A stretch of DNA of 64,000 bases, from positions 445,490-509,489 of the forward strand of contig NZ_JAMXFJ010000002.1 of NCBI RefSeq assembly GCF_025460805.1, given 5' to 3'. The notes beneath the pieces were generated by a model that saw only the letters and a list, made by a program, of their open reading frames with translations, was not told the DNA's origin and ran no database searches. A program made the translations under genes and the position numbers. This document shows positions 9,132 to 18,097 of the stretch, one piece after another (position 1 is the first letter of the stretch; the number at the start of each line of letters is the position of its first letter). The DNA comes from Microvirga sesbaniae. Its GTDB lineage: Bacteria > Pseudomonadota > Alphaproteobacteria > Rhizobiales > Beijerinckiaceae.

Positions 9132-9449
9132 ATGGTCACCCTGGAGATCGACGGCAAGGCGACTGCCGTGACGAACGCGGACGAGGATCAAGCCCGCGAA
9201 CTCTTTCTCAGCGAGAGCTTTAAAGATGACCTAAAGTCGTTTAAGAGCGAGGGCCGCTCCCTCTGGGACGGCTCAGCTGCCTTGACGACACGGCCCGCAT
9301 CGGAACACGAGATCGATGCCTTCTACGAAGCCCTGGACGAAGAGGACGAGGTCGACGAAGACGACGAAGACTATGACGACGACCTCGATATCGATGTCGT
9401 GTTCCTGGTGTCCATCGACGAAATTGACGACGCCGCTGCCTCCGGCTGA
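9132..9449 (+). CDS. Small acidic hypothetical protein
   Basis: This 105-aa protein has no family that I recognise. Residues 67-92 are almost entirely Asp and Glu (EALDEEDEVDEDDED and onward), preceded by a globular-looking segment and followed by a hydrophobic strand (VVFLVSID). GAAGGGA precedes the ATG, supporting translation. The gene sits 54 bp before the DEAD-box helicase on the same strand. An RNA-mimicking or chaperone-like role is possible but is only inference. Confidence 0.7.
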   Translation: MVTLEIDGKATAVTNADEDQARELFLSESFKDDLKSFKSEGRSLWDGSAALTTRPASEHEIDAFYEALDEEDEVDEDDEDYDDDLDIDVVFLVSIDEIDDAAASG

Positions 9450-9503
9450 TCATCCTTATCGGAGCCCTCGCAGGCTCCCCAGACACGGTTCAGCCTTATT
9501 CAC

Positions 9504-11336
9504 ATGCCTTTTCCCAAGACCAACCCCAGCCTCGAGCGCGCCCTTTCCGACCGAGGCTACAACGATCCGACGCCCGTCCAGGCTGCCGTGCTGCAGCCGG
9601 ACGCTCTCGATCGCGACCTCCTCGTGTCGGCCCAGACCGGCTCCGGCAAGACCGTGGCCTACGGCCTCGCCATGGCGTCGACCCTGCTGGGCGACAGCGA
9701 GCGTTTCGAAACCCCGCGCGAGCCGCTGGCTCTGATCATCGCCCCGACCCGCGAGCTTGCTCTCCAGGTCAATCGGGAACTCATCTGGCTCTACGGGCCG
9801 GCCGGCGCGCGGGTCGTCTCCTGCGTCGGCGGCATGGACGTGCGCCGGGAGCAGCGGGCGCTCGACGATGGCTGCCATATCGTGGTCGGCACCCCGGGTC
9901 GCCTGCGCGACCACCTGGAGCGCGGTCGCCTCGACACATCGAAGATGCGCGTCGTGGTGCTCGACGAAGCCGACGAGATGCTCGATCTCGGGTTTCGGGA
10001 GGACCTGGAGTTCATCCTGGATGCGACCCCGGAGGAGCGCCGCACGCTCCTGTTCTCCGCCACGCTGCCCAAGAACATCGTCGCCCTTGCCCGGCGCTAT
10101 CAGCGCGACGCCCATCGTGTCGATACGCTGGTGGAGAACGAACCGCACGGGGACATCGAGTACCGCGCCCTCCGGATCGCGCCCAACGAGGTGGAGCACG
10201 CGGTCGTCAACGTGCTGCGCTTCTACGAGAGCCGCGGCGCCATGGTGTTCTGCCACACCCGCGAGGCCGTGCGACACCTGCATGCCAGCCTGATCGAGCG
10301 CGGCTTCGCGGCCGTTGCCCTCTCGGGCGAACTGACCCAGAACGAGCGCAGCAACGCCCTTCAGTCCCTGCGCGACGGGCGTGCCCGCGTCTGCGTCGCC
10401 ACCGACGTGGCGGCCCGCGGCATCGACCTTCCGGATCTCGGCCTCGTGATCCATTTCGATCTGCCCAATGATCATGAGACGCTCCTGCACCGCAGCGGCC
10501 GCACGGGCCGTGCAGGCCGCAAGGGCGTCTGCGTGATGCTCGTGCCCTACACGCGCCGCCGCAAGGCCGAGCGTCTCGTCGACATGGCGGGCGTCGACGT
10601 GACCTGGGCCGGTCCGCCATCGGCCGACGAGATCCGCCTGCGGGACCGGGATCGACTGATGCAGGACCCGATCTTCTCGGAAGAGACGACCGAAGAGGAT
10701 CTCGCCATGGCGCGGGCGCTCCTGGCGCAACGTTCGGCCGAGGAGATCGCAAACGCCCTGGTACGCTTCCATCGCGCGCGCCTGCCCGAACCGGAAGAGA
10801 TCGTCGATACGGGTCCCGACCGCGAGCCCCGTCAGCGCAAGGACAAGCGTGAGCGGCAGGAAGAGCGCCTGCGCGGCTTCAAGGACAAGGGACGGGATTC
10901 ATCCGAGGGCGGATTCGAGCGCTCGTCCGAGGACATGGTGTGGTTCCGCATGAGCGTCGGGCGGCGCAACAACGCCGACCCCCGCTGGCTGCTGCCGATC
11001 ATCTGCCGCCTGGGCCATGTGACGAAGAAGGAGATCGGCTCGATCAAGATCTTCGACCGTGAGACCAAGTTCGAGATCGTCAAGTCACACGCGCCGAAAT
11101 TCGCTTCCGCCGTGCGCAAGACGAACGACGAGGATATCCGCATCGAGCCGGCCGATGCCGGACCGGGCAAACTCCGCGACACGAAGCCCCGCGATGGCAA
11201 GCCGTGGGACCGGCCGAAGGGCCATGGCCCCAAGGACAGGGGCGGCCCTCCCCCGCACAAGAAGAAGGACAGCCGGGGCCCCAAGGACGGCAAGCGCGCG
11301 AAGACCAAGGAGCGCTCGTCGGACAAGCGCCCCTGA
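9504..11336 (+). CDS. deaD: DEAD-box ATP-dependent RNA helicase with DbpA-like RNA-binding domain
   Basis: This 610-aa RNA helicase probably acts in ribosome assembly or mRNA remodelling. The two RecA domains show the Q motif (YNDPTPVQ), AQTGSGKT at 43-50, PTRELA at 81-86, DEAD at 154-157, SAT at 185-187 and HRSGRTGRAGR at 329-339. A DbpA-type RNA-binding fold spans about 470-545. The tail is Lys/Arg/Gly-rich (about 560-610). This layout resembles CsdA/DeaD more than RhlE. The specific RNA substrate cannot be told from sequence. Confidence 0.92.
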   Translation: MPFPKTNPSLERALSDRGYNDPTPVQAAVLQPDALDRDLLVSAQTGSGKTVAYGLAMASTLLGDSERFETPREPLALIIAPTRELALQVNRELIWLYGPAGARVVSCVGGMDVRREQRALDDGCHIVVGTPGRLRDHLERGRLDTSKMRVVVLDEADEMLDLGFREDLEFILDATPEERRTLLFSATLPKNIVALARRYQRDAHRVDTLVENEPHGDIEYRALRIAPNEVEHAVVNVLRFYESRGAMVFCHTREAVRHLHASLIERGFAAVALSGELTQNERSNALQSLRDGRARVCVATDVAARGIDLPDLGLVIHFDLPNDHETLLHRSGRTGRAGRKGVCVMLVPYTRRRKAERLVDMAGVDVTWAGPPSADEIRLRDRDRLMQDPIFSEETTEEDLAMARALLAQRSAEEIANALVRFHRARLPEPEEIVDTGPDREPRQRKDKRERQEERLRGFKDKGRDSSEGGFERSSEDMVWFRMSVGRRNNADPRWLLPIICRLGHVTKKEIGSIKIFDRETKFEIVKSHAPKFASAVRKTNDEDIRIEPADAGPGKLRDTKPRDGKPWDRPKGHGPKDRGGPPPHKKKDSRGPKDGKRAKTKERSSDKRP

Positions 11337-11348
11337 CGACGCGATCGG

Positions 11349-11382
11349 AACAGGCCGGGGCTTCCCAAATCCCTGGCCTGTT
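11349..11382 (+). terminator. Hairpin downstream of the DEAD-box helicase
   Basis: AACAGGCCGGGG pairs with CCCTGGCCTGTT over 12 bp including one G-T, around a 10-nt loop. There is no T-run, so termination is possible but unproven. Confidence 0.45.
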
Positions 11383-11621
11383 GCAGGAGAGTCGATCGCC
11401 GCGAGGACGACACGCTTCGGATTTCCCCTCCTCCGATGAGACGCCACCCGCGTGGCGTTCGGGCCCCCGGCATCGATCCCTATCCAGAAAAGCCAAGCTT
11501 GCATCTTCGTCGTGCCGACATCCGGCCGTTGATGCTGCATTGCAGCAAAGGTATTGTGCGACGCAACATTGCCCCCATATGGTGAGTTGGTTTCAGGACA
11601 ACTCCTTACCCGGAAGGGCCC

Positions 11622-12845
11622 ATGACAATGCAACGCTTAGGGACGATGATTCGGCAACTGGCCCGTTACCGCCGCCAGTGGGAAACCGTGATGAAGGCGT
11701 CGAACGCCGCCGCCACCGCGTTCGATGCCACGCCGGTGCCGAGCCGGCTGACCGAGATCACGGGTTTCGGCTCCAATCCCGGCAATCTCCGGATGTTGAC
11801 CTACGTTCCGGACCATACCCCTGCCTCCCCGGCTCTCGTGGTCGTCCTGCATGGATGCACGCAGACCGCAGCCGGGTACGATCACGGGTCGGGCTGGTCC
11901 GCGCTCGCGGATCGCTACGGCTTCCTCGTGCTCTACGCCGAACAGCAGGACGCCAATAACCCGAAGCGCTGCTTCAACTGGTTTCAAGCCGGCGACATCG
12001 AGCGCGACGGCGGCGAAGCCCTCTCGATCCGCCAGATGGTCGAGCATGCCGTTCGACAGCACGGCGTGGATCGCGGCCGCATTTTCGTCACCGGCCTGTC
12101 GGCTGGCGGCGCCATGACATCGACCATGCTGGCGGCTTACCCGGATGTTTTCGCCGGCGGGGCCATCATCGCGGGGCTTCCCTATCGCTGCGCGACCAGC
12201 GTTCCGGAAGCCTTCGAGTGCATGTTCCAGGGTCAGACGCGCTCGGCGGACGAATGGGGCGACCTCGTGCGTGGCGCTTCGTCCCACCGAGGGCCCTGGC
12301 CCAAAGTCTCGGTGTGGCACGGCAGTGCCGACGCGACGGTCAAGCCGATGAATGCGGGCGAGATCATCAAGCAGTGGACGAACGTCCACGGCGTGCCGGC
12401 TGCCCCGGGTCGCAGCGATACCGTGGATGGATACCCGCGCCGCGCCTGGACCGATGCGGCGGGGAACGAGATCATCGAGGAATACGTCATCACCGGCATG
12501 GCGCATGGAACACCCTTGGCGGTCGGCAACGACGAGAACAGCTATGGAGCAGCCGGTCCTTTCCTTCTCGACGTGGGTATTTCCTCGAGTTACCGGATTG
12601 CCGCCTTCTGGGGATTGACGGAGCCGTTCGAGGCGAGGGCCGGGCTTCGGCCCGAGGCCCGCGAGACCCGCGAGACCCCGAAGGTCGTGGAAGCGGCTCC
12701 TCGACCGTTCCAGGCTGCACCGGCAGCCCCGAAGCAGGATGCGGCCGCCCGCAAGCCGCAGCAGGACGGACCATCGGCTTCCTCGCCACTCGACATCGGC
12801 GCCGTGATCACGAAGGCGCTCAGGGCGGCGGGACTGATGAAGTGA
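11622..12845 (+). CDS. PHB depolymerase family esterase
   Basis: The 407-aa alpha/beta hydrolase belongs to the PHB depolymerase/feruloyl esterase group. The oxyanion segment LHGCTQTA starts at residue 76, the nucleophile is Ser160 in GLSAG, HGSADATV supplies the likely Asp and GMAHGTPL the His. No signal peptide is apparent, so an intracellular role in polyhydroxybutyrate or short-chain ester turnover is likely. After about residue 330 a Pro/Ala-rich linker leads to a short amphipathic end (ITKALRAAGLMK). The 285 bp upstream hold no gene. GGAAGG precedes the ATG. Confidence 0.87.
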   Translation: MTMQRLGTMIRQLARYRRQWETVMKASNAAATAFDATPVPSRLTEITGFGSNPGNLRMLTYVPDHTPASPALVVVLHGCTQTAAGYDHGSGWSALADRYGFLVLYAEQQDANNPKRCFNWFQAGDIERDGGEALSIRQMVEHAVRQHGVDRGRIFVTGLSAGGAMTSTMLAAYPDVFAGGAIIAGLPYRCATSVPEAFECMFQGQTRSADEWGDLVRGASSHRGPWPKVSVWHGSADATVKPMNAGEIIKQWTNVHGVPAAPGRSDTVDGYPRRAWTDAAGNEIIEEYVITGMAHGTPLAVGNDENSYGAAGPFLLDVGISSSYRIAAFWGLTEPFEARAGLRPEARETRETPKVVEAAPRPFQAAPAAPKQDAAARKPQQDGPSASSPLDIGAVITKALRAAGLMK

Positions 12846-12968
12846 GGCCTGGCGATCGAGGATAGCCTCACGGCCTTCCGCGCATCGTGCGGACCCGGCA
12901 GGTCACAGACGTGGCCCGAACGATGCGCCAGCCAAGGGTGGAGCATCCTTGCGATGATACCCTCTCCA

Positions 12969-13059
12969 CGTCATGGCCGGCCTTGTGCCGGCCATCCCGA
13001 TGCGGAAGAGCGCCGCGCCTCAGACAATCGGGATCACCGGGACAAGCCCGGTAATGACG
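12969..13059. repeat. Family A palindromic repeat, copy 1
   Basis: A 91-nt element with CGTCAT at one end and ATGACG at the other. The left half folds as GGCCGGC/GCCGGCC, the right half as CACCGGG/CCCGGT, and the two halves are inverted copies of one 33-mer. It lies in the gene-free stretch 12846-13357. Confidence 0.85.
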
Positions 13060-13097
13060 TCGAGGGTGGTGCGAGCGGGTGATGACACCCTCCACAC

Positions 13098-13187
13098 GTC
13101 ATGGCCGGGCCCGTCCCGGCCATCCCGATCAGGAAAGGCGCCGCACCTCGGACAATCGGGATCACCGGGACGAGCCCGGTGATGACG
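13098..13187. repeat. Family A palindromic repeat, copy 2
   Basis: Second copy, in the same orientation and 38 bp after copy 1. The hairpins are GGCCGGG/CCCGGCC and CACCGGG/CCCGGTG. The spacer contains GCGCCGC as in the other copies. Confidence 0.85.
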
Positions 13188-13220
13188 AGGGGTGCCCATC
13201 CGGTCCAGCGATCAAGACAG

Positions 13221-13300
13221 GGTCCCGGACGATGCGCCGCTTCAGGATGTGAGCATCGGGTCGATCCCAAACCTGGGTCCCCTTTTCACGTCCGATTCTC
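13221..13300. repeat. Family B GCATCGG palindromic repeat (degraded copy)
   Basis: Contains GATGCGCCGCTTCAGGA, GAGCATCGGGTCGATCCCAA and CTTTTCACGTCCGAT, the same order as the better-preserved copy at 44900. The terminal palindrome is broken here. Confidence 0.7.
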
Positions 13301-13357
13301 TGGAAGCCCGAACTCCGCTGAAGCTCCCGATGACGGCTTGGCTCCCGCTCGGGCCGG

Positions 13358-14176
13358 TCAGGGCTTCTTCTCCTGGCTCAGCAGATCCTCCTGCTTGCGT
13401 CTTTCGCCCGTGACGCAGTTCATGCTGCCCTGCTGAGCCGGGATGACCCGCGGCCGTCCGACACCGATCCCGGCAATTTCACGCATGATCTTGGTCCGGA
13501 CGACCATGGCGAACTGCTCGGGGTCGTGCAGAGGCAGGACGAAGGAGCCAACGCCACCGATGACGCACTCTCTGAAATACAGGTCGAGATCCGCCATCTC
13601 CGTGCTGCCGGCGGCCCGCCTGAACATGATCGGCAAGCCGTTGATGATGATGCCGTCCGCAACGGCCTCGTCCCGCGCATAGGTGACGTGGCGGCCGTCG
13701 TTGTTGGGGCCGTCGCCGGACACGTCGATGACGCGGCGGACAGGAGCGCCGCCCAGCTGCTCAAAGAGCTTGCGGCTGTAATCGATGATGCCCGAAATCG
13801 ACGTCATCCCGGCTTGGCGAAGCGGCTGATACGCAAGCTGATTGGAAAAGGACACCGCTCTCTCGGGACTGTCGATCAGCGTCCACGGCATGATGACCCG
13901 TTGATCCTTCACGCCGGACCATTCGACATAGGTCACCGCGATGCGTCCATTGACGCCGTTCTCGATGGCCTCATGAACGAGGGACGAGCGGAAGGCATCG
14001 ATGAAGCCCTCACGCTGCAGCCCCTGCTCCTCGCTTTCCATGGAGGACGATACGTCGACCGCGATGACCAGGGCAACGTCGAGTTGTGCGTCCGAGAGGC
14101 TGGGGCCGGCCGCAAGAACGTCACCGGCCAGGAGGAAAAGTGCGAGAGCACCCAGGAGCCTGTTGACCATGACCAC
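13358..14176 (-). CDS. Secreted DUF1194 von Willebrand factor A domain protein
   Basis: A 272-aa protein with an N-terminal signal peptide (about residues 1-23) followed by a VWA domain. The metal-ion-dependent adhesion motif DVSSSM is at 41-46, and the rest matches the DUF1194 layout (RVIDVSGDGPNNDGR, and an ECVIGG segment near the end). The function of this family is not established; VWA domains usually bind protein partners through a divalent metal. It stands alone between repeat fields. Confidence 0.85.
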   Translation of the reverse strand: MVMVNRLLGALALFLLAGDVLAAGPSLSDAQLDVALVIAVDVSSSMESEEQGLQREGFIDAFRSSLVHEAIENGVNGRIAVTYVEWSGVKDQRVIMPWTLIDSPERAVSFSNQLAYQPLRQAGMTSISGIIDYSRKLFEQLGGAPVRRVIDVSGDGPNNDGRHVTYARDEAVADGIIINGLPIMFRRAAGSTEMADLDLYFRECVIGGVGSFVLPLHDPEQFAMVVRTKIMREIAGIGVGRPRVIPAQQGSMNCVTGERRKQEDLLSQEKKP

Positions 14177-14459
14177 CTCCGCTCCTGGCTCCCCATCCGC
14201 CGACGGCTGCCAAGATTGCTGTCTGTCAACGCTTCAGCCGGGGATTTGGTACGCAAGCGTGACCGATAAATCGGCGCGGCACCCTTCTCGGGCGTACGCT
14301 CGCGACACCTCGTGGGAGCGCCGGGTCGCTTCCGCTCCCCTGCCGGCCCCTGCCGATCTGGCCCTCCGGAGACGTAACAAAATCCACTCTCTATACGCAG
14401 AGCAGACAGGGGGCCGGTCTTTCGGTAATGATTTCTTACGCTACGCAAGGGGCACAGCC

Positions 14460-14699
14460 ATGAAACCAGATATGGACTTGATCGGCGCACTCACCAGCTT
14501 CTCCGTCGGCACCCTCGATGGCTGCGACGCGATGATGGTGATCGAACTCGCGACCACGCCGGAGGAATACGAGAGCGGCATCCGCCGCCAGATGCCGATC
14601 GCGATGACGCCGGAGCATGCACGCGAACTCGGCCAGGCGCTGCTGCTTGCCGCCAGGGCCGCCGAGATGGGCGAGTCTCCGAGCTACGCCTTCAACTGA
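14460..14699 (+). CDS. Small hypothetical protein
   Basis: This 79-aa protein is not recognised. The ATG at 14460 is preceded by AAGGGG at good spacing. The sequence looks folded, with a strand-like segment (DAMMVIELAT), an acidic TPEEYESGIRRQ turn and an Ala-rich helix (ARELGQALLLAARAAE). A hairpin follows the stop. No functional neighbour gives a clue. Confidence 0.65.
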   Translation: MKPDMDLIGALTSFSVGTLDGCDAMMVIELATTPEEYESGIRRQMPIAMTPEHARELGQALLLAARAAEMGESPSYAFN

Positions 14700-14714
14700 T
14701 TCCCGCCTGCGGTC

Positions 14715-14735
14715 GAAGGACGCGATCCGTCCTTC
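14715..14735 (+). terminator. Hairpin after the 79-aa gene
   Basis: GAAGGACG, loop CGATC, CGTCCTTC: a perfect 8-bp stem 15 bp after the stop codon, followed by a pyrimidine-rich stretch. Confidence 0.5.
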
Positions 14736-14899
14736 TCTCATCGACGGGCCCTGTGAGAGCCCATGTCGACATGAAGATGATCGTGGTGCACCTCACTGGA
14801 GTCGGGGCTGAGCACCACATCGAAGACTTCGCAGGCTCCATCTCTGAGCGCGCGGAGAAAGGCGGATCGCCGTGAATGGCCTCCGATCGAGCACACCGT

Positions 14900-15003
14900 G
14901 CGAAAATGTGGATCCGGTTTTTCGCGTCGGACGGTGCGCCGCTCAAAGACTTGAGCATCGGAATCGATCCCAAAAGTGGACCCACTTTTCACGTCCGATG
15001 CTC
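14900..15003. repeat. Family B GCATCGG repeat
   Basis: Two consecutive motif units: GTGGATCCGGTTTTTCGCGT, then GAGCATCGGAATCGATCCCA, ending CTTTTCACGTCCGATGCTC. GCATCGGA and TCCGATGC form the outer dyad of the second unit. Confidence 0.75.
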
Positions 15004-15221
15004 GAGTCGGTCCACACGGTGACCTGCTGTCTATCCGCCAGCACGAACCCTGCAACGTGGATGGCATGGGCGGTCGCAGGTTCGCCGCGACGATCCTGGC
15101 AGCGATGATTGATGTGCGGCAGGCATGCGGACCGAGATGCGCGCCACGCGCCACGTCCTGTCCGGACTGCTCGCGGGCCGGCGGGCGCAACGAAATGCGT
15201 CTCGGGCGACGTCCAGGGATG

Positions 15222-15345
15222 CTCTAGAGCATCGGACGGAAAAGTGGATCCGGTTTTCCGTTCTGACCGATGCTCTCATTCAAGAAGAAAGCATCGGATG
15301 GATCCCAAAAGTGCAAGTCCACTTTTGGGTCCGATGCTTTAGAGC
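15222..15345. repeat. Family B tandem palindrome
   Basis: Two palindromic units back to back, bounded by CTAGAGC and TTTAGAGC. The first is GAGCATCGGACGGAAAAG...GACCGATGCTC. The second is AAGCATCGGATGGATCCCAA...TTTTGGGTCCGATGCTT. Confidence 0.85.
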
Positions 15346-15430
15346 CCATCCGCTGCCAAACCAGTCGAGGACCGATCGAGACGCGTCCAATCGGAAGCTC
15401 TTCATCGCCGGCATCGGGCGCCGCCTTCAT

Positions 15431-15464
15431 ACAAAAAGAGCAAGGCGGACGGTCCGCCTTGCTC
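15431..15464 (-). terminator. Rho-independent terminator of the HU gene
   Basis: On the minus strand GAGCAAGGCGG pairs with CCGCCTTGCTC around a 5-nt loop, directly followed by TTTTTGT. This is a textbook intrinsic terminator about 65 bp after the stop codon of the HU gene. Confidence 0.88.
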
Positions 15465-15526
15465 GTTGCCCGGGAGGGCTGCCGGCTCACCCGCGAGGGG
15501 CGAGCACGGGCTCATGGGATGGAGGA

Positions 15527-16012
15527 TCAGATGGCTTCCTTGAGGTCCTTGGCGGCGCGGAAGGCGATCTTCTTCGATGCCTTGATCTTCACCGGCTCGC
15601 CGGTCTGAGGATTGCGGCCCATGCGGGCGGCGCGCTTGCGGACCTGCAGGATGCCGAGGCCCGTCAGGCGGATCTTGTCGCCCTTCTTCAGGCTCTTGGC
15701 GATCATGTCGACGACCTGGGTCAGCATCTCGTTGGCCTGGCGCTTCGGAAGCTCGTGCAGTTCGGAAAGCTTCTCCGCGATGTGGCGCAGCGTCAGGATT
15801 GGAGACGTCGTCGTGGAGGAAGCCTTCGCTACCTTCTTCACCGACGTTTTCTTCGCCGGGGCCTTGGACGCGGCAGCCTTCGAGGCTACAGCCTTGCTGG
15901 CGGCCTTTGCAGGCGCCTTGGCGACCTTCGACGATGCCTTTGCTGCAGCCTTAGGCGCCGCGGCCTTCTTGGCCGGGGCCTTCTTTGAAACTTTGGTTGC
16001 AGTCTTGGCCAT
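15527..16012 (-). CDS. HU-family DNA-binding protein with histone H1-like N-terminal tail
   Basis: This 161-aa nucleoid protein joins two parts. Residues 1-68 are a Lys/Ala/Pro-rich disordered tail built from KAPAKKAA and PAKAASKA motifs, like eukaryotic H1 and bacterial Hc1. Residues 72-161 are a complete HU/IHF domain, with the beta-arm signature GRNPQTGEPVKI at 133-144. Normal HU is about 90 aa, so the tail is an addition. The ATG at 16012 is chosen because the sequence before it does not resemble either part. A strong intrinsic terminator follows, consistent with an abundant monocistronic mRNA. Confidence 0.9.
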   Translation of the reverse strand: MAKTATKVSKKAPAKKAAAPKAAAKASSKVAKAPAKAASKAVASKAAASKAPAKKTSVKKVAKASSTTTSPILTLRHIAEKLSELHELPKRQANEMLTQVVDMIAKSLKKGDKIRLTGLGILQVRKRAARMGRNPQTGEPVKIKASKKIAFRAAKDLKEAI

Positions 16013-16422
16013 CAGAAACTCCTTTGTAGATGGTGAATGCGTAAGACAGCAGACTCTCAATAACGCTTTCAGCCAAGAATTAAAGATGCGATCGCTCGCT
16101 ATCCGCACAATAGTAACGGTTACTTGTCGATTTCTCGTCAACGGCCGGCCGAATGCTCGCTGCGCGGTGCCTGAAGCCCGCCTCGCATGCGGGCCGCAGG
16201 CGGACGGCAAGCGGCCGGAAATCCGATAAGAGGCGACGGCCATGCGGGTTTCGGCGCCCGTCCGCGGGATCCGGTGGGGCATGATCTCTCCCGGCCGTCA
16301 TCGAACGAGACGCCCATGGACGAGCGGACGGCACTTTCCCTGTCGCAAAATCGCAGTATTGACGGTATTGGATCGACAAAGAGCTTGAGCTCACCATATT
16401 CGGGAAGCGCCACGGTGAAAGC
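16013..16422. other. Intergenic region between divergent HU and kdgK genes
   Basis: About 410 bp with no supported gene. It should hold the HU promoter (left side, minus strand) and the kdgK promoter (right side). An AT-richer patch at 16340-16400 (AAAATCGCAGTATTGACGG and on) probably carries the kdgK promoter, but no operator was identified. Confidence 0.5.
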
Positions 16423-17319
16423 ATGACACGGGTTGCCTGCATCGGAGAATGCATGATCGAGCTGAGGGAGGAGGCCGACGGCCGGCTCTCACGCGGCTAT
16501 GGCGGCGATACGTTCAACACCGCCGTCTATCTTGCCCGCCTGGGAACGGAGACCGATTATATCACCGCGCTCGGAGACGACAGCTGGAGCGACGAGCTGA
16601 TCGAGGCCTGGACCCGGGAAGGCGTTGGGACGCAACGAGTGCTGCGCCTGCCCGGACGTCTGCCGGGGCTCTACATCATCCAGACGGATCCGAAGGGCGA
16701 ACGCCGGTTCTCCTACTGGCGCGAGACCGCCGCCGCGCGCCTTCTGTTCCAGGCGCCGGAGGCCGAGCCCGTCATCGCGGCCATTGCCGCCTATGATCTG
16801 ATCTATCTGTCGGGGATCTCTCTTTCCCTCTACGGGGAAACGGGACGCGAACGCCTGTTCGCCGTGCTCCGGGACGCACGAGCCAAAGGCAGGCGCGTGG
16901 CCTTCGACACGAATTTCCGTCCGCGGGGCTGGACCGATCCGGAGGTCGCGCGCGCCGCCTTCCGTGAGGCTTTTGCCTGTGCCGACATCATTCTCGCCTC
17001 GACGGAGGATCTCGACCTGCTGTTCGGCGCAGGCGGCGCGGACGAATTGCTGGCCTTTTCCGACCGGGCCGAGATCGTCCTCAAGCACCCTGATCTGACA
17101 TGCCGCGTTCTGGGGCAAGGGGGTGACATCGTGGTCCCCGGCACGCCCGTGGACGACGTGGTCGACACCACTGCGGCGGGCGACAGCTTCGCGGCGGCTT
17201 ACCTTCATGCGCGACTGTCCGGCGAGAGCCCCCGTTCCGCCGCGGCGGCAGGACATCGCCTCGCCGGCCAGGTCGTGCGCTATCGCGGCGCGATCATCCC
17301 GCGCGACGCGATGCCATAA
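16423..17319 (+). CDS. kdgK: 2-keto-3-deoxygluconate kinase (PfkB family)
   Basis: The 298-aa ribokinase-fold sugar kinase phosphorylates 2-keto-3-deoxygluconate to KDPG. It opens with MTRVACIGECMIEL and has the N-terminal sugar-site GGDTFNTAVYLARLG. The second PfkB signature is DTTAAGDSF, with catalytic Asp254. The assignment as KDG kinase rather than another PfkB enzyme rests on the eda gene 26 bp downstream, whose aldolase uses the KDPG product. Confidence 0.88.
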   Translation: MTRVACIGECMIELREEADGRLSRGYGGDTFNTAVYLARLGTETDYITALGDDSWSDELIEAWTREGVGTQRVLRLPGRLPGLYIIQTDPKGERRFSYWRETAAARLLFQAPEAEPVIAAIAAYDLIYLSGISLSLYGETGRERLFAVLRDARAKGRRVAFDTNFRPRGWTDPEVARAAFREAFACADIILASTEDLDLLFGAGGADELLAFSDRAEIVLKHPDLTCRVLGQGGDIVVPGTPVDDVVDTTAAGDSFAAAYLHARLSGESPRSAAAAGHRLAGQVVRYRGAIIPRDAMP

Positions 17320-17345
17320 TCGATGCCATTCAAGGAGTTCCTGCC

Positions 17346-18011
17346 ATGCCTCAAGACCTGAAGGATCTCGCCGCCGCCCGCAGCAGGACGCTGGCCGACA
17401 TCCTCCGCGCCGGCCCTATCGTCCCGGTCATCACCCTGGACCGCGTGGAGGATGCGGTTCCTCTCGCCCGAGCCCTCGTTGCCGGCGGGTTGCGCCTGCT
17501 GGAGATCACCCTGCGGACGCCTGCCGCCGTGGATTCCGCGGCGGCCATCATCCAGGATGTGCCCGAGGCGATCGTCGGCATCGGGACCGTTCTGACGCCG
17601 AAGGATCTGGAGCGTGCTCAGGCCCTCGGGGCCCGCTACGCCTTGAGCCCCGGCGCCACACCCGACCTGCTCGAAGCCGCGAGCGGGAGCGAATTGCCGT
17701 TCATTCCGGGGATCGCGACCGCGTCCGAACTCATGGCGGCTCTCGCCCATGGTTTCCCGGTCGTCAAATTCTTCCCGGCCGTTGCAGCCGGCGGCATTCC
17801 TGCCTTGAAGGCCCTCGCGGGTCCCTTCCCGCAGGCGCGGTTCTGCCCGACGGGGGGCATCGACGAGAAGAACGCCCGGGACTGGCTTGCCCTTTCGAAC
17901 GTGGTGGCCGTGGGAGGGTCTTGGGTTTGCCAGACCTCCGACATTCGCGCCCAGGCCTGGGGCGAGATCACCGCGAAGGCGCAGCGCGCCGTCATGTCCG
18001 TGAAGGATTGA
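17346..18011 (+). CDS. eda: 2-keto-3-deoxy-6-phosphogluconate aldolase Eda
   Basis: Eda cleaves KDPG to pyruvate and glyceraldehyde-3-phosphate, and often also 4-hydroxy-2-oxoglutarate. The 221-aa TIM barrel has Glu53 (LLEITLRTP), the phosphate-side GIGTVLTP and the Schiff-base Lys141 (PVVKFFPA). It is co-transcribed with kdgK, making a compact lower Entner-Doudoroff module that would accept KDG from uronate or aldose-acid breakdown. Confidence 0.95.
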   Translation: MPQDLKDLAAARSRTLADILRAGPIVPVITLDRVEDAVPLARALVAGGLRLLEITLRTPAAVDSAAAIIQDVPEAIVGIGTVLTPKDLERAQALGARYALSPGATPDLLEAASGSELPFIPGIATASELMAALAHGFPVVKFFPAVAAGGIPALKALAGPFPQARFCPTGGIDEKNARDWLALSNVVAVGGSWVCQTSDIRAQAWGEITAKAQRAVMSVKD

Positions 18012-18097
18012 CCGCATTGCGGCTTGGCGGCTGACCTCTCGGAGGGTTGTCAGCATCCCCGCCTCTGGCGATACTCGTCGCCAGGGGAGGAACGACA

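Larger units (their letters stand above)
14736..15437. other. Gene-free stretch with repeats
   Basis: No convincing gene is seen. The stretch holds two family B repeats (listed separately) plus about 350 bp of unique sequence. Short open frames on both strands run into the repeats and have no ribosome binding site or recognisable product. Confidence 0.6.

Noticed and set aside
12846-13357. Regularly spaced repeats resembling a CRISPR array
   Set aside because: Units are about 90 nt with internal hairpins and variable spacing, there is no short direct repeat with unique spacers, and no cas gene is present.
14738-15190. Minus-strand open frame of 150 aa
   Set aside because: It runs through family B repeat sequence, has no ribosome binding site and no recognisable product.
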